From contig MPML01000005.1 of the NCBI GenBank assembly GCA_002238445.1, forward strand, positions 62,001 to 126,000: a DNA stretch of 64,000 nt, written 5' to 3'. Below, one piece after another: positions 1 through 8,597 of this stretch. The notes under the pieces were generated by a model. The model was given only the letters and a program-made list of their open reading frames with translations, had not been told where the DNA came from and did not search any database. The translations under genes were made by a program, and so were the position numbers. The stretch is from Caldilineaceae bacterium bin5. Lineage in GTDB: Bacteria > Chloroflexota > Anaerolineae > Caldilineales > Caldilineaceae. Position 1 is the first letter of the stretch, and the number at the start of each line of letters is the position of its first letter.

Positions 1-1
1 A

Positions 2-145
2 CTGGCGCCGGATCCGGACACTATTATTGCGGCATTCCAGGAGGAGTTTGACAGATTACTTGGTCTGGCGCGCCTGCGGGAAGGGCAGGGGAGCGGAAGT
101 GCGGGACCCGCCTCGCAAGGTGGCTCCGCCTCCAATTCGGATTAG
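2..145 (+). CDS. C-terminal end of an unidentified protein (5' end outside window)
   Basis: An open frame enters from the left edge and stops at TAG 143-145. The visible 47 residues begin LAPDPDTIIAAFQEEF, look helical, and end in a Gly/Ser/Ala-rich low-complexity tail (GQGSGSAGPASQGGSASNSD). Such a tail is typical of a disordered C-terminus. I do not recognise the family. No start codon is visible, so it is called only because the composition looks protein-like and the frame is uninterrupted from the edge. Confidence 0.45.
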   Translation: MAPDPDTIIAAFQEEFDRLLGLARLREGQGSGSAGPASQGGSASNSD

Positions 146-155
146 TGGTATTTAT

Positions 156-395
156 CGTTTTGGGAAGGCCGCTCAGTATTTGACAAGAAGGGAAAGGTTA
201 CAGGCCTGTTTGTGAAGTTTCTCGCTTGAATATTCTGGTGACCAAGACCATTTGAACCGCGAAGGGACGCGAAGGGACGCGAAGAACACCAGAGGCATTG
301 CGGATTTTCTGTGCTAGACTGCGTGGTCCTTTGAGGAAAAGCCCTTCGCACCCCCAAACCCTCTTCTGACAAACTTAGACGAGCCCTAGTATTTC
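156..395. repeat. Dispersed repeat family B, copy 1
   Basis: This non-coding stretch resembles 27715-27985. Shared segments in the same order are GGGAAGGC, CAGGCCTGT, TTTCTCGCTTGA, a CGCGAAG-rich block (tandem CGAAGGGACG units here), AAGAACACCAGAGGC, CAGACAAACnT-like and GAGCCCTA. Similarity is patchy, with indels. The stretch separates the left-edge gene from the PhyH gene that ends at 440. Open frames across it look spurious. Confidence 0.6.
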
Positions 396-439
396 GAGGT
401 CCTGCCGGACGGCGTGTTGGGTTTGCGACCTTGGGCGGA

Positions 440-1432
440 CTAGTTGTGCCTTATCTTATGGGGAGTGTCAGCGCTCCTGGAGTGGTGTCCAGCCGCGGCC
501 GGGGGCGTTAGGGCGGGTTGTTTCGTAGCGCTGGCGCAGTTGTCGGAATTGGTCGGCGGAATGGATCTCGCGGTTTGGGTCGCGGTGGTCGCGGATGACG
601 AAGTCGGCTTCGGGGGGTAGCAGGCCATGGTGACGGGGTCGCGTTCGGGCGTGTAGGCGGCGGGGTCTTCGTCGACGTTGTTGGGTACGTTGGCGCTCTG
701 GTAGCGCAGGTCGATGCTCCAGCGGACCTGGTTGGTGCGGTTTTCGAAGGAGGCGTGGGGGGTGAGGTTGGTGAGCAGGAGGGCGTCGCCGGCGTTCATG
801 GGGACGGGTACGGGCTCGACCGGGGGCAGCTCTTCGTCCGGTACTTCGAGGAAGCCGGCATGGCCGCCTGTGAAGTGCTTGAGGATGCCATTACGGTGCA
901 CGGTTGGGATGACGTGGAGGCAGCCGTTCTCGAGGGTGGCGTCGACGAGGGGGACCCAGCAGGTGACGATGAGATGGCGGTCGCAGTGGGCGAGGGTATA
1001 GCCGGCGTCCTGGTGCCAGGGGACTTCGCCGCGGTCCCAGCCGGGCAGTTTGGGGCGGATGCGGTAGACGGAGGAGCCGACGATGTCGGGGCCGATCAGG
1101 TTTTCGATGCAGGAGAGGAGAGCCGGGTGGCGAATCGTCTGCAGCATGGCAGAGCCGTTATAGCCGCCGCAGCCTTTGCCCATGACGCGGCTGGTGATGG
1201 CTTGGCCGGCTTCGCTATCTTCGAGGTAGATGCTGGACAGGCGCTGGCCGAAGGGTTTGTCGGCGTGGATGTTCGTCAGCTTGCCGATTGCTTGCAGTTC
1301 GCGGGCACCCTGATCGACTATCTCTGTGAGGGCGTCCTGTAGCGGCTTGAGGTCGGCTGCGATGAAGAGGCCGGGTTTGACCAGGTAGCCTTGGCGATGG
1401 AATAGGGCGAGTTCGTTCTGTGTCAGGCTCAT
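440..1432 (-). CDS. Phytanoyl-CoA dioxygenase (PhyH) family protein, C-terminus frameshifted
   Basis: This is a non-heme Fe(II)/2-oxoglutarate oxygenase-like protein. The facial triad is visible as HQD in VPWHQDAGYT and a distal His in LTPHASFENR. The following RWSIDLRY supplies the usual 2-oxoglutarate-binding Arg. It is a paralogue of the next gene upstream (1535-2389) and is probably the last gene of the operon. After MACYPP the reading frame turns into Ser/Thr/Pro-rich sequence. Inserting one base in the G6 run at 612-617 restores a plausible tail beginning EADFVIRDHRDP and ending at 468. The listed C-terminus (440) is therefore probably wrong, through either a real frameshift or an assembly error. 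The substrate is unknown; family members hydroxylate small molecules as well as phytanoyl-CoA. Confidence 0.8.
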   Translation of the reverse strand: MSLTQNELALFHRQGYLVKPGLFIAADLKPLQDALTEIVDQGARELQAIGKLTNIHADKPFGQRLSSIYLEDSEAGQAITSRVMGKGCGGYNGSAMLQTIRHPALLSCIENLIGPDIVGSSVYRIRPKLPGWDRGEVPWHQDAGYTLAHCDRHLIVTCWVPLVDATLENGCLHVIPTVHRNGILKHFTGGHAGFLEVPDEELPPVEPVPVPMNAGDALLLTNLTPHASFENRTNQVRWSIDLRYQSANVPNNVDEDPAAYTPERDPVTMACYPPKPTSSSATTATQTARSIPPTNSDNCASATKQPALTPPAAAGHHSRSADTPHKIRHN

Positions 1433-1534
1433 GGCTTTGGGTCCGGGTGGTGGCGCGTCCTGGCGGCGCGTGGGGTTGGGTCGGTCAGTTTGGTGGAATT
1501 ATACCGCTCAAGGAGCGGAAGGTGAAAAGTCAAA

Positions 1535-2389
1535 TCAATAGATTCCGGTAGGGATTTCCTCCCACTTTTTCAGCCACTGTTCATAGGTGGGTACGGCGTT
1601 GGGATCCTCAGGGCTGTGGGCGATGAAGCCCTGCTTTTGGCCGGCTGCGGTTGCTTGGGCGGTGGATTCGTAGCGGACGTCGATGGACCAGCGGACCTGG
1701 CTGGAGCGGTTGGGGAGGGCGCGGTGGGGGGTGATCTGGGTGAAGCAGAGGGCGTCGCCCGGCTGCATTTCGATTGAGACGCCCTCCAGAGCCTCGCGCA
1801 CTTCCGGTGAGAGGCCGAGGAAGCCGGTTTCGGGGTCGTTCCAGCCTTCGTGGAGGGGTCCGCGGTGGAGGCCGGGGGCGACTTGCAGGCAGCTGTTGTG
1901 TTCGGTAACGGGCTGCAGGGGCATCCAGATGGAGGTTACGTGGACTTGCTCGGCGTCGCGGTAGTATTGGGCGTCCTGGTGCCAGGGGGTTTGGGTCCAG
2001 ATCTGGTCGGGCAGTTTGGGGCGGGCGTTGAAGATGCCGTGGACGGATATTTCGGGGGTAACGAGGAGGTCTTGGGCGAGGGCGAGGAGGGCGGGGTGGA
2101 CGAGGATCTTGAACATCTCGCGGCTGACTAGGTCGCGGCGGGGGCTGCGGATGTATTCAGGTCTTCCGGCGGCTTCCCAGAGGTGGGCGAGGCGGTGCTG
2201 GAAGTCGAGGTCGGCGCCTGGGTCGTGGATCAGTCCTTCGGTCAGCCAGGCGTTGATGGTGTCGTCGGCCCAGCGGGAGAGGACGGTTGACATGAGTTCC
2301 AGGAGGTCAGGTGGGATGACGGCAGGGGCGTGGAGGTAGCCGTTGATTTCGTAGAAGCTGAGCTGTTCGCTGGTCAAGAGTGTTGGCAT
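1535..2389 (-). CDS. Phytanoyl-CoA dioxygenase (PhyH) family protein
   Basis: This 284-residue protein has the Fe(II)-binding HxD in TPWHQDAQYY, a distal His in ITPHRALPNR and the 2-oxoglutarate Arg in RWSIDVRY. The length is normal for the PhyH family. It is most like the neighbouring downstream gene (440-1432), sharing the WHQDA and QVRWSIDxRY blocks, so the two look like an old tandem duplication. It is likely cytoplasmic, since no signal peptide is seen. Its place behind a sugar ABC transporter and a glycosidase suggests oxidation of a component of the imported compound, but the substrate cannot be read from the sequence. Confidence 0.85.
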   Translation of the reverse strand: MPTLLTSEQLSFYEINGYLHAPAVIPPDLLELMSTVLSRWADDTINAWLTEGLIHDPGADLDFQHRLAHLWEAAGRPEYIRSPRRDLVSREMFKILVHPALLALAQDLLVTPEISVHGIFNARPKLPDQIWTQTPWHQDAQYYRDAEQVHVTSIWMPLQPVTEHNSCLQVAPGLHRGPLHEGWNDPETGFLGLSPEVREALEGVSIEMQPGDALCFTQITPHRALPNRSSQVRWSIDVRYESTAQATAAGQKQGFIAHSPEDPNAVPTYEQWLKKWEEIPTGIY

Positions 2390-2659
2390 GGGCGGTTGTA
2401 TCTTGCTCTATGGGAGGGTGATAGGAGATTATGACTTAGAGTCGGGTTGGAGGATAGGGCTATTCTAGCTGATATTGGCGATTCGAAAAAGATCGCACAG
2501 GCGGTGGACTCGAATCGCTGAACCGAGTTGCAGGGCGTGTCGCTAAGGAGACTTCGACAAGAGGATTCGAATGAAAAGCAGTCTCTCATGGAGCAGCCGG
2601 TGAAACCGGTGGCGGTCGGTTCAGGCTGGCACGGACTGAAGTTGCGGCCTATCGGCCCT

Positions 2660-4045
2660 CTAAGCGGCCTTCCAGACCTGGACTTCTGCGATCCCGTTGG
2701 CGGGATTGAGGAGGCCGATGCGCCCGGTGGCGGCGGCGGGCAGGCTGTAGGACTGGATTAGCAGATCGTCCAGATAGAATTCCATCACAGAGGCTTTGAG
2801 GAGAGTGCGGAAGCGGACGCTGGCGCCGAAGGGCCAGGCGCGCGCCATGACATCCTCGCGCTCGGATGGGTCGCCGCCTTGTGCGGTCAGCCCGAAGTGG
2901 GTGACGCCGGAGGGGCCCACCTGTATGTAACTGCCCTGGCCTGCTTCGTACTCGATGTATAGTCCGGGCCATTCGGTTTCAGGTTGACCGGCTGCGGGCA
3001 AAGTAATCTGGCCTTCGATGACAACGCCGCTATCAGTGTCGGCTTCGGTGGCGGCCATGTGAATGGGACCGTCGGTCGAGCCAGAGAATTGCGCGGGGAG
3101 GAGGTTTTTCTTCAAGCCTTCGTTGCCCTGCCAGTAGCCGAACCAGAGGGTGCCGGCGTCGTCGACGAAGGCCCTTTTGAGGGGAGCCCAGTAGCAGATG
3201 TCGCGGCCAGTGTCGAGCTGGAAGCGAGTTACGGCGTGATGGTTGACGAGGATGTCATCGGGCGTGCGGAGGAAGCGGGCGAAGTAGGTGTGTTTGTGCT
3301 CGCCGGAGTTTTCGAGGAGGGCGTAATTTGCGGGGGCGACGGTGTAGGGGCCGGCGGGGTTGTCGGCGATCATGGTCTTCATGGTCCTGGAGCCCTGGCC
3401 GACGATGGCGTAGTATTTGCCGTTGAACTCGGCGACAGCGCCGGCTTCCATGCTGCGGGGCGGGTCGGCGCCTTCCCAGATTAGGTCGGGGGAGGGGAGG
3501 GCGTCCCAGTGGACGCCGTCGTCGCTTTGGCCGAAACCGAAACCGACGTGGTCTTTGGGCGTGGCAGTCCAGTAGCCGTAGTAGCCGCCCTGGGGACGGG
3601 GAAGGGGGAAGATACAGTCCCAGCGGCCGTGCTGCTCGTAGTAGCGGGTGTCGACTGTGAAAATGTGGTCATCGCCGAATTTGGTCCAGTTCATGAGGTC
3701 TTCGCTCCAGGCGAAGAAGATGTTCTGGGTCTGGCGGCCGTCCTCTTCGACGCGCCATTCGGAGTAGTTGCAGATGAAGCGGCCGCTGCTTTCGTAGTCG
3801 GGCGACTTCCAGACGGCACCGGTGCCGAGGTAGGTGACCATTTGGTCGGAGGCTTTGATGGCCCAGCCGTGGTCGGTCCAGGTGACGCCGTCGGGCGAAG
3901 TTGCGAGGCCGAAGCCTTCGCCGGGGCTGTATTCGGTGATGAGGTAGAAGAGATAGAAGGTGCCCTCGTTGTAGAACATCCAGGTGTCCCAATGGGCATC
4001 GACGCCTTCGGACTTGAAGAACATGGACTGGGTTGCGTTTGTCAT
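2660..4045 (-). CDS. GH32/GH43-like five-bladed propeller glycosidase with C-terminal beta-sandwich
   Basis: The N-terminal part shows propeller blades typical of the GH32/43/68 superfamily: WDTWMFYNEGTFYLFYL, FGLATSPDGVTW, FFAWSEDLMNW, GFGFGQSDDGVHW. Asp20 in AHWDTW is a candidate catalytic acid near the N-terminus, where the nucleophile usually lies. From about residue 335 a lectin-like sandwich follows (GLYIEYEAGQGSYIQV, FYLDDLLIQSYSLP, GRIGLLN), as in GH32 enzymes. No signal peptide is seen, so it may act on imported oligosaccharide in the cytoplasm. It follows two ABC permease genes with an 86-bp gap. The exact family and substrate are not resolved. Confidence 0.75.
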   Translation of the reverse strand: MTNATQSMFFKSEGVDAHWDTWMFYNEGTFYLFYLITEYSPGEGFGLATSPDGVTWTDHGWAIKASDQMVTYLGTGAVWKSPDYESSGRFICNYSEWRVEEDGRQTQNIFFAWSEDLMNWTKFGDDHIFTVDTRYYEQHGRWDCIFPLPRPQGGYYGYWTATPKDHVGFGFGQSDDGVHWDALPSPDLIWEGADPPRSMEAGAVAEFNGKYYAIVGQGSRTMKTMIADNPAGPYTVAPANYALLENSGEHKHTYFARFLRTPDDILVNHHAVTRFQLDTGRDICYWAPLKRAFVDDAGTLWFGYWQGNEGLKKNLLPAQFSGSTDGPIHMAATEADTDSGVVIEGQITLPAAGQPETEWPGLYIEYEAGQGSYIQVGPSGVTHFGLTAQGGDPSEREDVMARAWPFGASVRFRTLLKASVMEFYLDDLLIQSYSLPAAATGRIGLLNPANGIAEVQVWKAA

Positions 4046-4131
4046 TTTGGGTGGCTATCCTGACGGGTTGGCAGCGGCGGGCAGTTCGGGATCCGAAGTT
4101 CGCCTGGCTGCTGGGAGGAAATGGCCTTGTG

Positions 4132-5028
4132 TCAGACTTTGAGGCCGGAGTCGACCAAGCCTTCGACGTAGAATTTGCCGAGGACGATGAACAGGAGAAC
4201 GAGGGGGAGTGAAGCGATCACGTAGCCGGCATAGAGGGGGCCCCAAACGCTGAAGTCCTGGCTGGTCCACCCGGGGACGCCGCCGGAAGTGGCGGACCGG
4301 GCCAGTTTGTAGAGTCCTACTGCGATCATCTGTTTTTCGTCATCCTGGATCATGACCAGCGGCCAGAGGAAGGAGTTCCAGACACCGATGAAGTTGAGGA
4401 CGGCGAGGGTGGCGAGCCCGGGCAGTGACAGTGGCAGGGTGATGCGGCCAATGAGGTCGAGGACGCCGGCGCCGTCACAGCGGGCGGATTCGAAGAGTTC
4501 CTCTGGGATTCCTGAGATGAAGGCGCGCATGAGGAAGATGCCGAAGATGGGGCCGCCGGCGAGTTCAGGGATTATCATAGCCAGCCGCGTGTTCAGCAGG
4601 CCGAGGCGTACGTAAACCATGTAGGCGGGTATGAAGGAGAGGACCCAGGGGACCATGAGAAGGGCGATGATTGCGTAGTAGAGAGTCTCGCGGAAGGGGA
4701 AGTCCATGCGGGCGAAGACGTAGCCGCCGATGAGCGAGAGCAGCAGCATTCCCATAAGGCCGATGATGGCCACGATGATGGTGTTGATCATATAATCGCC
4801 GACTACGTCCCAGGCGGCGATATAGTTGCGCCAGCGCAAAGGGAAGCTGATGGCCCATCGTTCCCAACGGTATTGGAGGCCGTTCTTGAAGGACCAGGTA
4901 ATCAGCAGGTAGGTGGGGATCAGTGAGAGGAGTAGCATGACGGAGATGAACAGGTGCGATCCGATCTGGTAGAGCCTGAGGGGGCGCCGGGTGCGGGGAG
5001 CGACCTGGGTGGAGGTTGTGGTACTCAC
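4132..5028 (-). CDS. Sugar ABC transporter permease, MalG/UgpE type
   Basis: An integral membrane protein with about six hydrophobic segments. It carries the EAA loop that contacts the ATPase (EELFESARCDGAGVLDLIGR, then ITLPLSLPGL). Length (298 aa) and motif are standard for binding-protein-dependent transport inner-membrane components of the CUT1 class. GTG start at 5026-5028 with AGGAG about 8 nt upstream. It lies 41 bp after the partner permease and in the same operon as the binding protein at 6846-8381. No ATPase gene is nearby. Confidence 0.92.
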   Translation of the reverse strand: MSTTTSTQVAPRTRRPLRLYQIGSHLFISVMLLLSLIPTYLLITWSFKNGLQYRWERWAISFPLRWRNYIAAWDVVGDYMINTIIVAIIGLMGMLLLSLIGGYVFARMDFPFRETLYYAIIALLMVPWVLSFIPAYMVYVRLGLLNTRLAMIIPELAGGPIFGIFLMRAFISGIPEELFESARCDGAGVLDLIGRITLPLSLPGLATLAVLNFIGVWNSFLWPLVMIQDDEKQMIAVGLYKLARSATSGGVPGWTSQDFSVWGPLYAGYVIASLPLVLLFIVLGKFYVEGLVDSGLKV

Positions 5029-5069
5029 TTGCTGTTCTCCTGGGACTGCCTCTGCTATCTGAATGAACG

Positions 5070-6047
5070 CTAGTGCCGGACGTCTTCAACTGCGGGATGG
5101 ATGGTGCGGTTGACGGCCAGGGTTGCGGTGAAGGTAATGACAAACAGAATCATACCGATGGAAGCGGCGTAACCGAATTGCTGCGTGCGGAATGCTTTGT
5201 GGAACATAGTCAGGCCGGGCACCATGGTTGCGAAACCGGGTCCGCCGTCGGTCAGCACGAGAATTGTTTGGAAGGATGTAACGCCGGCAATGACTGCGAG
5301 GATAGTCATGAGGCGTACTTGCCCCAAGACGAGGGGCAGGTCTATCAGCAGAGTACGGCGGAGGCCGGTGCAGCCGTCGACTTCGCAGGCGTCGAAGATC
5401 GATTCAGAAATCTGGCCCAGACCACCGAGATAGATTAGGGTGCCGACGCCTGAGACCCAGGGGAAGCCCATGAACATGATGGCGTAGAGGGCGGTGGCTG
5501 TGTCGCCCAGCCAATTCAGTGCCAGGAAGCCGAGGCCGACCTGTTCCAAAAGCCCGTTGATGACGCCCAGGTTGGGGTCGTAGATCTGCTTCCAGAGTAG
5601 AATGACGACGATGAGCGGGACGAGCATGGGGATGATGAGAAAGAGGCGATAAAGCTCTTTGGACTCGGTGTCGCGGATGCGGAAGATGAGAACGGCCATG
5701 ATGAAAGGGACGACTGCACCTGAGAAAAAGAAGAACGCGAGCAGTTTGAACATGTTAAGGAGCTCTCGGCCCGTTTCGGGAGAGGTGAAGTAGACGCCAA
5801 AGTGCTGGAGGCCGACGAAGCTGGCTTCCACCCCGGGCCGCCAGCGGTAAAATGCGCGGAGGAGGCCGAGGATGGGGGGGTAGTAGTTGAAGATGATGAG
5901 GAGAATGAAGATGGGGGCAAGAAGGGCGTAGGCCTGCCAGGAGCGGCGCATTGCCTGCCAGGTAGAGAGCTCGCTCGACCTGACAAGCGTCCTCACGGCG
6001 GCGTCTGTCGCTCTGCTCTGTTCCGCAGCACCAGTAACTTCTGTCAT
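5070..6047 (-). CDS. Sugar ABC transporter permease, MalF/UgpA type
   Basis: A 325-residue inner-membrane permease with an N-terminal cytoplasmic stretch and about six membrane spans (YALLAPIFILLIIFNYY and others). Its EAA loop is ESIFDACEVDGCTGLRRTLL, followed by IDLPLV. ATG at 6045-6047 is preceded by GGGAG. It would form the transmembrane channel with the 4132-5028 product. A gap of 278 bp separates it from the small upstream gene at 6326; I see no other gene in that gap. Confidence 0.92.
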   Translation of the reverse strand: MTEVTGAAEQSRATDAAVRTLVRSSELSTWQAMRRSWQAYALLAPIFILLIIFNYYPPILGLLRAFYRWRPGVEASFVGLQHFGVYFTSPETGRELLNMFKLLAFFFFSGAVVPFIMAVLIFRIRDTESKELYRLFLIIPMLVPLIVVILLWKQIYDPNLGVINGLLEQVGLGFLALNWLGDTATALYAIMFMGFPWVSGVGTLIYLGGLGQISESIFDACEVDGCTGLRRTLLIDLPLVLGQVRLMTILAVIAGVTSFQTILVLTDGGPGFATMVPGLTMFHKAFRTQQFGYAASIGMILFVITFTATLAVNRTIHPAVEDVRH

Positions 6048-6325
6048 GCTAACTCCCTGGGCTTCTCCAATTGCAGGACTTCACATCGGCGAAAATGAAT
6101 CATATTTGTGTTCAATTTGAATGCAGAGTTGTTCTGTAATGCACAGTGGGTAAAGGCAAATACTATCGGCGCGACATCATAGTGTGAACCGAGAGACATG
6201 TCTTGGCGTCGATTGCGATATACATTTGGAACGCAGATCGCGGCTGATTCAAGGTCACAGCAATAGGTCAATCAATGGGTCAGTCCGGAAGCGGCGGCCG
6301 GCGTTATCCTTTGGCGTACACAGGT

Positions 6326-6763
6326 TCAGTCTGAAGAGAGGGGAATTTCGACTGGCACTTCAATGGAGAATCTCTTGTCTACTTCGAGCCAGCGCCCGAT
6401 GTTGATATCGATGACGTTGATGATTGAGTCTGTTTTGAGGTCGTAGGCGGTGGCTGGATTGGGCGTGAAAGTAATTTCGACTTCGCCGTTTTCGTCGGTG
6501 TAGGCCCACTCCGGGATCATGAGGCCGTTGCCGGGTTGCAGCCAAGCTTGCAAGGTGTCGTTTACGCGCGGCTGGCCGTTCTCGGTGACACGGACCGTAA
6601 GCACGATTGAATCTTCGCCGTCTGAGACGACTTTTTCCTTGTTAAACTCGCCTTCGATGACGACGTTGTTGAGACGCACCAGTGACTGGATAAAGTCCGC
6701 GGCGAGAAGAGCGAGCATCAGGAGGAGCAGGCTGACTGCGGCCAGACGGATTTTGCGTAGCAT
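6326..6763 (-). CDS. Small membrane-anchored protein with an Ig-like domain, unknown function
   Basis: I chose ATG at 6761-6763 because the longer frame would run into the preceding gene's 3' hairpin and reads as low-quality sequence. The 145-residue product begins with a short basic stretch and one membrane span (LAAVSLLLLMLALLAADFI). The outside domain resembles a bacterial Ig/invasin-like beta-sandwich (SIVLTVRVTENGQPRVNDT, then YTDENGEVEITFTP). It sits between a sugar-binding protein gene and its permease genes, so a role on the transporter's outer face is possible. I do not recognise a named family. Confidence 0.65.
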   Translation of the reverse strand: MLRKIRLAAVSLLLLMLALLAADFIQSLVRLNNVVIEGEFNKEKVVSDGEDSIVLTVRVTENGQPRVNDTLQAWLQPGNGLMIPEWAYTDENGEVEITFTPNPATAYDLKTDSIINVIDINIGRWLEVDKRFSIEVPVEIPLSSD

Positions 6764-6790
6764 TTGAGCGGCAATAGGAAGACGGATGGT

Positions 6791-6830
6791 GGTGAGCGGA
6801 CAGGGCGTGCAGGGCCGCGGTCCGCTCACC
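6791..6830 (-). promoter_or_regulatory. Stem-loop behind the binding-protein gene
   Basis: A perfect 11-bp inverted repeat, GGTGAGCGGAC (6791-6801) and GTCCGCTCACC (6820-6830), with an 18-nt loop starts 15 nt after the stop codon of the binding-protein gene. There is no uridine tract, so it is more likely an mRNA-stabilising or processing hairpin, or a partial attenuator, than a classic terminator. Confidence 0.7.
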
Positions 6831-6845
6831 AAGATATTGAACTCT

Positions 6846-8381
6846 TTAGCTGTCTGCTTCCTGGTCGGCGAGCAGGGCTTCGTAACGGGCAACGCCTTCA
6901 TCCCAGGAGCGCTGCTGGCGCTCGAAGAATTCGGCTCTGTCCATGTCGCCGATCACCCAGGCGACGAAGATGCGCCGCCACTCGGTGAAGTAGTCCCAGT
7001 CCCACAGGAGCCCCATGCCCCACCAGGCGATGGTGTAGGTATAGAGGGGCAGCTTATAGCCGCCGATGGTGGACCACAGCGGTCCGAGCTTAGCATCCTT
7101 GGCAGACGGGATATACTGCTGATTTTCGTTGTTAAGGAAGGCGTTGTTTTCCGGCTCGGTGATGAACTGCCACCAGTTGATGACCTGGTCACGGTTGCCG
7201 CGCATCTCGGTCGAGGACTTGAGCATTACGTCCTGGGGACCGCGAATGGCCTGCACGTGTTCGCCGGGCACATTGCCGTCACCGGCTGTATAGTCATTGG
7301 GGTCGACAGCGCCGGGTACACTGACGGTGGGGGGTATGTCGGCCGCGGCGGGCATTGGCGAGGGCACGAAGGTGCGCTCGAAGTCCACGTTGGGGTCGTT
7401 GGCCAAGGTGGCGAATTCCCACGTGGCCCGGTACTGCATACCGACCGAGCCTTCGCGCCAGAGGAGGTCGAGATCGGTGGTGTTGAAGCCGTCCACCCAG
7501 GTCAGAGCGAGGGCGTACATTTCGTCCCAAGCGCGCTGGTAGATGGGTGTGTAGGGGCCTATCAGCTCGGCCTTGTGTGCGGGCAGGGCTTCCTCGATGC
7601 CGACGAAAAAGTCATTGTCGGCGTCCATTTCGATGCAGACTTCCTGCATCATGGGCGGGAGGATCTGGAGGGCAAGTGGCCAGCAGTTGCCGGTTTCGCC
7701 TTCGCGCGGCCAGGGGGAGAGGCCAAGGCCGGCTTGCTTGAGGGCCTGGGAAACCTCCATCTGTTCGGTCCAGGTGGCAGGCGGCGAGAGACCATGCTCG
7801 TTGAAGATCTCCATGTTACAGGCGAGTCCGACTTCTAGGTAGGGCCAGATAGCGCGGATCGGGGCGCAGTAGTCAAGGCCGTCAGACCAGGTCAGGGACT
7901 CCATCATGGAAGGATAGAAGCTTTCGGACCAGGTGTCGTATTGGATAGCGTAGGGGCTGGGGGCGTCTAGCCAGTCGTCGATGGGGACGCACCAGCCGCG
8001 TTGAACGAGGTCGAGGCGGGCCATCAGGTCGGGGGATTCTCCGGAGCTTACAGCGGCGGTGAGCCAGGCGTCATCACCGGCGTCGTCGAAAACGATGGCA
8101 ATGTCCGGGTTGATCTCTTCGAAGCGCTCAGCGAGAATGCGGGCTGCGTTGCCGACCAAGGGGTGCTCGGCTGAACGGGTCGTCCACTCGGTGGGGTGGA
8201 GTAGGCCGAGGGTGGAGTGTACTTCAACCCTGTCCATTGCCGGCGCATCGCCGCCGGATTCTTCCGCCATTTCTCCTCCGGCCGGGGCGCCGGGCGCGGC
8301 GCAGGCGGCCATCAAGCCGACGCCGGCTGCGCCAGCGGAGACTTTCAGAAAGTTACGTCTACTCAGTCCGTTGCCAGTCAT
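6846..8381 (-). CDS. ABC transporter solute-binding lipoprotein (sugar type, SBP_bac_1-like)
   Basis: I chose the internal ATG at 8379-8381 because it is preceded by AAGGAG and puts the signal peptide at the N-terminus. LSRRNFLKVS is a twin-arginine motif and VGLMAAC gives the lipidated Cys27. The mature part (about 485 aa) has the look of extracellular family-1 binding proteins, with many Trp/Tyr residues (LALTWVDGFNTTDLDLLW, ATWEFATLA). It should be anchored outside the membrane and feed the permeases at 4132-6047. It is rather long for the family. The ligand is unknown. Confidence 0.88.
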   Translation of the reverse strand: MTGNGLSRRNFLKVSAGAAGVGLMAACAAPGAPAGGEMAEESGGDAPAMDRVEVHSTLGLLHPTEWTTRSAEHPLVGNAARILAERFEEINPDIAIVFDDAGDDAWLTAAVSSGESPDLMARLDLVQRGWCVPIDDWLDAPSPYAIQYDTWSESFYPSMMESLTWSDGLDYCAPIRAIWPYLEVGLACNMEIFNEHGLSPPATWTEQMEVSQALKQAGLGLSPWPREGETGNCWPLALQILPPMMQEVCIEMDADNDFFVGIEEALPAHKAELIGPYTPIYQRAWDEMYALALTWVDGFNTTDLDLLWREGSVGMQYRATWEFATLANDPNVDFERTFVPSPMPAAADIPPTVSVPGAVDPNDYTAGDGNVPGEHVQAIRGPQDVMLKSSTEMRGNRDQVINWWQFITEPENNAFLNNENQQYIPSAKDAKLGPLWSTIGGYKLPLYTYTIAWWGMGLLWDWDYFTEWRRIFVAWVIGDMDRAEFFERQQRSWDEGVARYEALLADQEADS

Positions 8382-8597
8382 TTTCTGCCTCTTCTCCTTG
8401 TCCTTGAATGTCGATAGATCCGGATATGGTACGGGCCTCGGATGGCACCGTAGACAGGACGAGCAGGACTTGGCGTTCTCACCTCCTTCAGGTTGGATGC
8501 TAGAGTGTTGGTTTCTGAATATGGGCGCTACGCGGCGAATCAGGCGCGTAAGGCAGGCCATGTCCGCAGGAGCGAGTTCTACAGCTTTTGCTTCGGT

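Noticed and set aside
755..1342. 195-aa plus-strand ORF opposite the PhyH gene, and similar long antisense frames opposite most high-GC genes (e.g. 6786-7838, 8493-9581, 36100-37725)
   Set aside because: These are shadow frames produced by GC-biased third codon positions of the real genes. They lack domains and consistent start signals.
2596..2612. Terminator hairpin CCGGTgaaACCGG after the glycosidase gene
   Set aside because: The stem is only 5-6 bp and no uridine tract follows on the minus strand.
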